DNA of 19,811 nucleotides, taken from positions 4,220 to 24,030 of the forward strand of contig CAYPTI010000001.1 in the NCBI GenBank assembly GCA_964413525.1, read 5' to 3'. Position 1 is the first letter of the stretch. Every line of letters starts with the position of its first letter. This DNA comes from CAYPTI01 sp964413525 [NCBI: uncultured bacterium] (lineage in GTDB: Bacteria > T1Sed10-126). The notes below the pieces were generated by a model that saw only the letters and a program-made list of their open reading frames with translations, ran no database searches and was not told the DNA's origin. This document shows, piece by piece, positions 1 through 5,900 of the stretch. The position numbers and the translations under genes were made by a program.

Positions 1-272
1 CGATGGAGTTGAAAGGAAGCCTCGACTCGATTCCTCCAGCTTCCATTGAGTCCAACGGTTGCGGTCTCCTGCTCCAAACGGAAGGAACCCGTATCGTTTT
101 CCAGATCGGTCCGCAGGACGGTGCCCCCCAAACTCACGTCAAGTGAGTGTTCGGAATCAACCGTGGGAACCACGGCAGCCTCTCCGACCGACGACGATAC
201 GGCAAAAAAAACGAAGAATGTCACCATCAATGAAAAGTAACTTGATCTGATCAGAGAATTATAAAACTTCAC
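1..272 (-). CDS. Exported beta-rich (porin-like) outer-membrane protein, 5' part only
   Basis: Reading the minus strand from a GTG at 272 gives an open frame of 90 codons that runs off the window. The first ~32 residues look like a signal peptide: a start MKFYNSLIRSSYF with basic residues, a hydrophobic stretch MVTFFVFFAV, and a small-residue end at VGEA. After this comes alternating polar/hydrophobic sequence (LDVSLGGTVLRTDL, TATVGLNGSWRNRVEASF) of the type seen in beta-barrel or beta-sandwich exported proteins, such as phosphate-selective-porin-like proteins. GTG 272 is the first start after an in-frame stop (TGA) three codons upstream, and GGA/GAAG purine runs lie 8-14 nt before it. The signal peptide crosses a run of eight T, so a sequencing indel there would break it. 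Family assignment is inference; exported and beta-rich is what the sequence shows. Confidence 0.6.
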   Translation of the reverse strand, partial: MKFYNSLIRSSYFSLMVTFFVFFAVSSSVGEAAVVPTVDSEHSLDVSLGGTVLRTDLENDTGSFRLEQETATVGLNGSWRNRVEASFQLH

Positions 273-298
273 GAAACTTCACTTCCAAATCCTTAACA

Positions 299-331
299 AA
301 AAAGTCGATAAGTTCGAGTACCTGACTTTTT
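299..331. repeat. 8-bp perfect inverted repeat upstream of the porin-like gene
   Basis: AAAAAGTC at 299-306 is matched exactly by GACTTTTT at 324-331, with a 17-nt spacer. Read on the minus strand the right arm is followed by one more T, so the shape resembles a weak intrinsic terminator. It ends 27 nt upstream of the GTG start of the porin-like gene, so it would sit in the mRNA leader or promoter. The stem has only three strong-context pairs (GTC/GAC), so an operator or attenuator role is a guess. Confidence 0.45.
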
Positions 332-535
332 CATACGTATCATCCAACGTCAACCACCTGAAACGGTACCCTGTTTACCAACCGTAAATACCCGACAATT
401 AACAGACATAACTAAGTATATTTAAAGAAAATTCACTAATGAAATAATAACTTGTTTTGGATCTAACAATTTACTAACCTCTACTGTTATTAGTGAGAAG
501 ACCTTCCGTAATCCTCAGGACCAGACGTTTTTCTG

Positions 536-551
536 AAAAAAGTTCTCAACT
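536..551 (-). terminator. Weak intrinsic terminator candidate after the sigma-factor gene
   Basis: On the minus strand, 12 nt past the stop codon of the sigma factor, AGTT-GAG-AACT forms a four-pair hairpin that runs directly into six T residues (A6 at 536-541 on the plus strand). The stem is short and AT-rich, so efficiency would be low; the position after the last gene of the operon is the main support. Confidence 0.35.
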
Positions 552-563
552 GGTTCACCGGTA

Positions 564-1757
564 CTAATTCTCTATAAACTCCTTCAGGTCGCGGCCGGCG
601 TCGGAGGAGCGGATCGTCTCCATGGCTTCGTTCTGGATCTGGCGGACCCGTTCACGGGTCAGGTCGATCTCCTCCCCGACTTCCTCCAGGGTCATCTCCT
701 CGTGGCCCATTAGGCCGTACCGCCGGACGAAGACGAACAATTCCCGATCCGACAGCCGGGTGAGCAGAGCCTCCCGGAGTCGGCGGCGCAGAAAATGCCG
801 CTCCACCTCCCGCTCGGTGTCGATGGTGTCACGGGACGCGATCAGCTGCTTCAGCATGGTGCCCTCCCCGTCCCCGACCGGGGTCTCCAGCGAGGTCGGG
901 GTGGAGCGGTGACGCTTGATGTGGATGGCTTTCTCGTAGTCAATGTTTAATTCATCAGCAATCTCCATCACGTGAGGTTCCCGGCCGAGATCCTGGACCA
1001 ACTCGGATCGCTTGCGGTTCCACCGGCGCAGTAAGTCGTTCATGTACACGGGGAGCCGGATGGTCCGACCCTTGTTGGAGATGGCCCGGAGGATCGACTG
1101 CCGGATCCACCACGCCGCGTAGGTGCTGAACCGGTAGCCCTTGCGGTAGTCGAACCGATCCACGGCCTTCATGAGCCCGAGGTTCCCTTCGTTGATCAAA
1201 TCCTCCAGGCCGAGGCCGGAGTGGCGGTATTTCTTGGCAAGACTGACGACGAGCCGGAGGTTGGACTCCACCATCCGGGCGTGAGCCTCAAAGTAACGAT
1301 CACGAAGCCGGTTCAACCGGCTCATCACGCCCCCGAGCCGGGGGCCCGTGATCCCCTGCTCCCGGAGAAGCCGTCGAATGTCCTCCGGATCGGGCAGCTC
1401 AAACAGAACGTCCTTCGTTTCCTCGTCGATTTCTTGATCCTCGCTCAGCGAGTCCAGGTCCTGAAAGGCTTCCCGGATGGTCCGGGACAGTTCGATCTCC
1501 TCCTCGTGATCCAGCAGGTCGTAGCGAGAAATTTCGTCGAAATAAATGCTCAGGGACGTCTTCTCGGTCCGGGGCGGGGATTCGTCCGGCCGGGCTTCCG
1601 AGACGGTGATCCCCTCCTCTTCAAGCAACCGGAAAACCTCATGGCGGGACAGATCGTGGTCAGCAAGAAACCCGGTGACGCGATCCAGCGAGAGGGTGTC
1701 CTGTTTCACCCGGGCCCGTTTCAGCAGCGGTTGGATTCGGGTCCGGAGGTCGTTCAA
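564..1757 (-). CDS. rpoS: RpoS-like sigma-70 family RNA polymerase sigma factor
   Basis: This 397-residue sigma factor directs RNA polymerase to promoters. Residues 1-55 resemble the helical region 1.1 of primary sigma factors (FLADHDLSRHEVFRLLEEEG). Region 1.2 is near 66-96 (SIYFDEISRYDLL). Region 2 spans 157-235 with the promoter-melting and -10 recognition segment YRFSTYAAWWIRQSI. Region 3 spans ~240-310, and region 4 spans ~320-390 with the helix-turn-helix MTLEEVGEEIDLTRERVRQIQ. The endings RTIRLP and VRQIQ are closer to RpoS than to RpoD, and the large RpoD non-conserved insert is missing. The start is TTG, preceded by GGGGAG at good spacing. It overlaps the stop of the upstream nlpD-like gene by 4 nt (TTGA, 1754-1757), so translation is probably coupled. 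Gene order nlpD-rpoS as in Proteobacteria supports RpoS rather than a primary sigma factor, but the region 1.1-like part leaves some doubt. Confidence 0.9.
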   Translation of the reverse strand: MNDLRTRIQPLLKRARVKQDTLSLDRVTGFLADHDLSRHEVFRLLEEEGITVSEARPDESPPRTEKTSLSIYFDEISRYDLLDHEEEIELSRTIREAFQDLDSLSEDQEIDEETKDVLFELPDPEDIRRLLREQGITGPRLGGVMSRLNRLRDRYFEAHARMVESNLRLVVSLAKKYRHSGLGLEDLINEGNLGLMKAVDRFDYRKGYRFSTYAAWWIRQSILRAISNKGRTIRLPVYMNDLLRRWNRKRSELVQDLGREPHVMEIADELNIDYEKAIHIKRHRSTPTSLETPVGDGEGTMLKQLIASRDTIDTEREVERHFLRRRLREALLTRLSDRELFVFVRRYGLMGHEEMTLEEVGEEIDLTRERVRQIQNEAMETIRSSDAGRDLKEFIEN

Positions 1758-2485
1758 GGAGTCTCCCCGAGGTAGCTGGTGGGGTCCCTGGGTTCCCGTT
1801 CCTGCCGAATCTCCAGGTAGCAGGTCGGCTCGGAGACAAAGCCGGTGGATCCGATGGGACCCAGGGCCTGACCGCGGGACACTTCCTGTTCCGCCTCGAC
1901 GTCAAGCCCGTCAAGGTGAGCGTAGACGCTGTAGAACTGGTTGGGGTGGCGGAGGATCACGATGTTGCCGAGCGATTCGATCCGGTCCACCTGGCCGGCA
2001 AACTGGACGTGACCCGCCTCCACGGCAAGGACATCGCCTGGACCGTCGGGGCGAATGCGGATGCCCTGGCGGGCCGGATCGCCGTCCGAGGCGCCGAAGG
2101 ACTCAACGATTTCCCCCTGGCAGGGCCAGACGGGATCAAACCCGTTGGACGACGACGTCTCGTTGGGGGGATCGGGGGAAGGAGAATCGGATTCGGAACC
2201 GGACGAGTCGTTGTCCGATGCGGAGACGGTCCGCTGTTCGGAAACGCCGGGGATGAGCAATCGTTGTCCGGGGGTGAGCTGGGAAGGGTCCTGAATGTCA
2301 TTGACCCGGAGAAGGACAGCAACGTCGACATCGTAGGCCTGGGCGATGGCCCAGGCGGTCTGACCGGGCCGGACCTGGTGATAGACACCCTGCTGAACGG
2401 CACATCCGGCAAGCAACATAAACCCGGCGAGGAGTCCCGTCGCGAGGAGGATGGACCCCGGTTGCCCTTCAAACCATGATGGCAT
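1754..2485 (-). CDS. nlpD: NlpD-like lipoprotein with LysM and degenerate LytM (M23) domain
   Basis: This 243-residue predicted lipoprotein has a hydrophobic N-terminus ending in the lipobox LLAGC (Cys28). A LysM peptidoglycan-binding domain follows (YHQVRPGQTAWAIAQAYDV ... PGQRLLIPG), then an acidic Ser/Asp-rich linker, then a C-terminal M23/LytM fold (GDVLAVEAGHVQFAG, NIVILRH, YSVYAHLDG, GSTG). Zinc-site residues look incomplete: the usual HxxxD stretch reads GIRIRPDGPGD, and the final HxH reads YLEIR. This suggests a non-enzymatic activator of a cell-wall amidase, as in E. coli NlpD/AmiC; that role is inferred. The ATG at 2485, or the adjacent ATG at 2488, follows AGGAG by 7 or 4 nt; the longer frame to 2530 lacks a ribosome site and adds non-signal sequence. 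It lies 57 nt after the pilin gene and overlaps the sigma-factor start by 4 nt. Confidence 0.85.
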   Translation of the reverse strand: MPSWFEGQPGSILLATGLLAGFMLLAGCAVQQGVYHQVRPGQTAWAIAQAYDVDVAVLLRVNDIQDPSQLTPGQRLLIPGVSEQRTVSASDNDSSGSESDSPSPDPPNETSSSNGFDPVWPCQGEIVESFGASDGDPARQGIRIRPDGPGDVLAVEAGHVQFAGQVDRIESLGNIVILRHPNQFYSVYAHLDGLDVEAEQEVSRGQALGPIGSTGFVSEPTCYLEIRQEREPRDPTSYLGETP

Positions 2486-2542
2486 CATACATCTCCTGAT
2501 GGTCCACGGTATGTCCAAACCCCGAACCACGAGTCACCGGAT

Positions 2543-2797
2543 TTATTCGTCTTCCGTGTCCCCCTGCTCCATGGTCGTCTCTCCGTCGGTTTCATCGAGT
2601 TCCTGCTCGAGGGATTCCACCGGTTCCTCGACGGCGGCTTCGTCAATATCCTGTTCGAAGAAATCACGAATCTGAGGGCCGAGGGCCATCATGACCGCGA
2701 TGATAATGATCCCGATGAGGGCGATGATCAGGCCATACTCGACCAAGCCCTGCCCCTCCTCCGACTCCGGTCGCGGTGCGTCACCGAATCGATCCAA
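2543..2797 (-). CDS. Flp/Fap-type pilin-like small membrane protein
   Basis: This 84-residue protein carries the Flp/TadA-type pilin signature: a short charged leader, then EEGQGLVEYGLIIALIG running into a long hydrophobic helix (residues ~17-40, IIIIAVMMALG). Flp prepilins are normally cut before a Gly-x-x-x-x-Glu/Tyr motif, and the sequence here fits that pattern loosely (G-L-V-E-Y). After the helix comes a very acidic tail of ~36 residues (EQDIDEAAVEEPVESLEQEL...), longer than in ordinary Flp pilins. TTG 2797 is chosen because GGAGG lies 8 nt upstream; the longer frame starting at 2854 would begin inside the predicted -35 box. It is the first gene of the operon that continues into nlpD- and rpoS-like genes. 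No other tad genes are in the window, so real pilus assembly is uncertain; a membrane-anchored acidic protein is the alternative. Confidence 0.75.
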   Translation of the reverse strand: MDRFGDAPRPESEEGQGLVEYGLIIALIGIIIIAVMMALGPQIRDFFEQDIDEAAVEEPVESLEQELDETDGETTMEQGDTEDE

Positions 2798-2825
2798 TAG
2801 CGTCACCTCCGTGGATGTAGAAAGT

Positions 2826-2854
2826 ACGGTAGCAAATGAAGGATACCCCGTCAA
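2826..2854 (-). promoter_or_regulatory. Candidate sigma-70 promoter of the flp-nlpD-rpoS operon
   Basis: On the minus strand TTGACG (2849-2854) is followed after exactly 17 nt by TACCGT (2826-2831). This matches the -35 consensus at five of six positions and the -10 consensus at three of six. Transcription would begin near 2819, leaving a leader of about 20 nt that contains the GGAGG ribosome site at about 2806-2810. Confidence 0.45.
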
Positions 2855-2924
2855 AAGTCGCCGGTCTTACCCACGCACCATTAGGGTCGATGATTGACGG
2901 CTGTTTAGCTACCCTCCACTACCC

Positions 2925-5900
2925 ATGACGACGCCAATGGAGCAACTCCGGTCCCTTCCCGACGGCCCCGAACAACAACCCCTCCTGTCCTACCTGCGCG
3001 GGTTCCGCAACCCCGAGGCGGTGGCCCGGGAGGTCCTCACCCTAATGGATCTGGACGATCCCTACGTGGCTCCCCCGGACCAATTCTACGCCGACCCCGG
3101 GGACTACCGGTTCGAGACCTGGGAGTACTACGTCAACGCCCGATCCATCCACGAATCCGACGAAGGGCGCCTGCTCTGTCTCCCCCCGGGTTCGAACCGG
3201 TTCCAGACCTACCGGGACGTCGCCCCGACCATCATCAACGATCAAATCGAGACCAACTTCCCCCACCTGCAGACGGAACTGGCCAACCGCCCGAACCTGC
3301 TGTTCCCCGGCGTGTTCTACCCGCAGGAGATCAACCTGCTCAACATGGAGATGATCTCCCTCCATCACGGGACCAACTACGTCGTCCGGGCGGACCTCGA
3401 CCTGGAGGGCCGGGAGCAACCCCAGACGGTGGTTCTGAAGCCGGCTCCGATGGGAGTCGAAGCCATCGTTACCAGCATGCTGGACGAGCTGAACCGCCGG
3501 ATGCCGGCCGAACTCCGCGGCGACGTGGGTCCGATCCGGGTCCCCTCCATCGTCTCGGTCGGCGACCGGTACGGAATTCTCGAATACGTCTCCGGGGACA
3601 ACGGAGTCGAACTGCTCCCGGACGGGATCCAGACCGGATCGATCCACCGGTTGAAGGCCAACGAATACCCCGATGAACTGGACCTATCCCGGCAAGGACT
3701 GCTGGACCTGGCCGGGGAGTTCGCCAAGCAGGCGGCGGTGGCCTATTACCTCCGGCAGTACGATCGGAAACCGGACCAGATGCTGTTCCACGCCCGTGGG
3801 AACGGCCGGTACGAGGTGACCCATATCGATTTTGGCCGGGCGGTGAAGAAGAACTTCGCCCTCCCCTGGAAACGGTACTACGCCACCGACCGGGCTCCCC
3901 TGCTGTTCGAGGACCACCAGATCCCCTACTTCGAGGCGGCGGCCTGCATGATCTTCCTGCCCCACTTCATCCCCCGGGAACTGGCCGGCGACGTGCCCGC
4001 CTACGAGGGGGTCCTGCGGGACCGGATGGAGGACGCCTTCGTCCGCCTGGCGACGTTCTTCCGCAACAACCACCACGTGATCGAACAGCATCTGCAGTAT
4101 TTGGTGGGGGAAAAAACACAGTTCGATCCGAAGGAAGTTGAAAACCAGAACATCCAGCCGGAGGACGTGGAGGAAGTCTCACGGGCCCTGAGATCGCTGG
4201 AGCCGTCCCCCGAGGATGTGTTCCAAACCGCGCTCAACCTCTGCCGGAGGGAACGGGACGGCACCACCCCCACCGAATCGGTCGAACCGGACGGCGACCT
4301 GTACCGCAGACTGGCGCGGCCCGGGGGAGCCCGGCGGCGGCTGGCCTCCACGGCGACGGAGCCCCATCCCTACCGACTGCTGGATTACAAACGAGGCGGA
4401 AGCATCGAGTACGACCGCAACAACCAGGTCCTGACCCTGCGGTCCGGAACCCAACCTCAGACGGTGCTGGACCGGCTGGAGGAATATTACTCCCCTCAGC
4501 TGGCCGAGTTCATCCGGTCCTTCGGGACCCTGCCGGCCGGGGTCGTGGTCAAAGTGCTGCCGGACGGCCGGTCGGAGGTCCGCTACCCGGAAGGCGGGGT
4601 GAGGAAGGACATCCAATTTCCCGAGGACGCCCTGCGGGAGGTTCGCCAGGTGGCCGGCGGGTTCGCCGCCCCCGCTCACGTGCGGGAATTCATTGAACAA
4701 TTCCACCGCCGGCGGCGGGTGGAACCGGACGCGGACCTCATGGAACAGGAGACCGAACGGCAGACCATCGTGTTCGACTACGAACTGGAGGGTCGGGAGA
4801 TCCTCCAGTGTTACCAGAAGACCCTGGACACCGACCGATCCCGGGAGGCCTTCCAGGAGGTCATCGATCAAATCCTGAGCAACGACGATTACCTGGCCGA
4901 CAAGGATCCCTACAAAAGCATCAACAACCTGGTGGCCGGGGCGGCTCACAAGTACGGGTTCCTCCGACCGCTGGGCGCCGAAGACGAACCCGACGGCCAC
5001 GACCTGGGAGACCTGTACGGGCGGGTCTTCCAACTCTACAACGAGGAACTCCCCACGGAACACTTCCCGGACCAGCCCTCCCATCACATCCTGCACGCCC
5101 GGTGCATGCTCAAGCTGGGCGAATACTACGGGGACCGGATGGACATCACGGGAGCCCGGCGCAGCCTGCTGAGGGCGGCGATCCTGCTCCACGATCTCAA
5201 CCTGCTGGACGCCGAGTTCTGCCAGTTGCTGTCGGAACCGAACGGACGGCTGGACCGACGAATTCTCGAGACCTACCTGAAACAGCACAACCTCCTGACG
5301 GTGGAAAACCTCCGTCAACTTCAGGACGACGGCCGGCTGCCGCTGCCCGGCTCACTGGACAATGAGACCCTCCGGGACCTGCTGGAACACCACCACCGGC
5401 CCGATCACCTCACCGATCAAAATGACCGTCTCCCCCAGATCCTCCACGTGGTGGACACCCTGGCGGTGTTCGCCGATCAGACCCGGCCGGCCCACTGGAA
5501 CCGCGGCTACCTGCGGTTCCGGGACCTCGGTCCCCAGTGGCTGCACGCCCAGCGAGATCGTGACCTCATCGACGAACCGGTCCACCGGATCGGACAGGAA
5601 CTGTTCGAAGACGGAGCCGAAGACATGATCCGGGAAATCGATCAGGAGGCGGGTCTGTTCTCGGTGTTCCACAACGGGGTCGAACTGGCCGGCTCCCTCA
5701 ACCAGGGTCTGGATCCCCAGAACCCCGGACTGCTGGAGGAGCTTCGCCGACGCCACGGTGCCACCACGGTGGACCGGATCTGGAACCGGGTGCTGCGGTC
5801 CTTCCTGCCGGTGGAGGACAAGCTGCGGTTGATCCGGCGGATGGACGATCTGGCGCCGCTGTTCGAACGACACGAGCTGGAAGAATACGCCTTCATCAAC

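Larger units (their letters stand above)
273..563. other. AT-rich intergenic region without a gene
   Basis: This gap of about 290 nt lies between the start of the porin-like gene and the end of the sigma-factor gene, both on the minus strand. It is far more AT-rich than its surroundings: only 13 of 60 bases in 421-480 are G or C. I see no convincing coding frame. It should carry the promoter of the porin-like gene and the 3' end of the sigma-factor operon transcript. It contains the inverted repeat at 299-331 and the weak terminator candidate at 536-551, both listed separately. A TATACT-like hexamer on the minus strand lies near 416-421, but without a good -35 partner. Confidence 0.6.

Noticed and set aside
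1546-2256. 236-codon Arg/Gly/Pro-rich open frame on the plus strand
   Set aside because: It overlaps the sigma factor and NlpD-like genes antisense, and its composition is typical of a shadow frame.
2798-2854. Longer start (TTG 2854) for the pilin-like gene
   Set aside because: It would start inside the candidate -35 box and lacks a ribosome site, whereas TTG 2797 has GGAGG at 8 nt and gives a short Flp-like leader.
4179-5318. 379-codon open frame on the minus strand
   Set aside because: It lies fully inside the kinase/HD-GYP gene in the opposite direction, has low-complexity Val/Gly/Gln-rich sequence and no domain signal.
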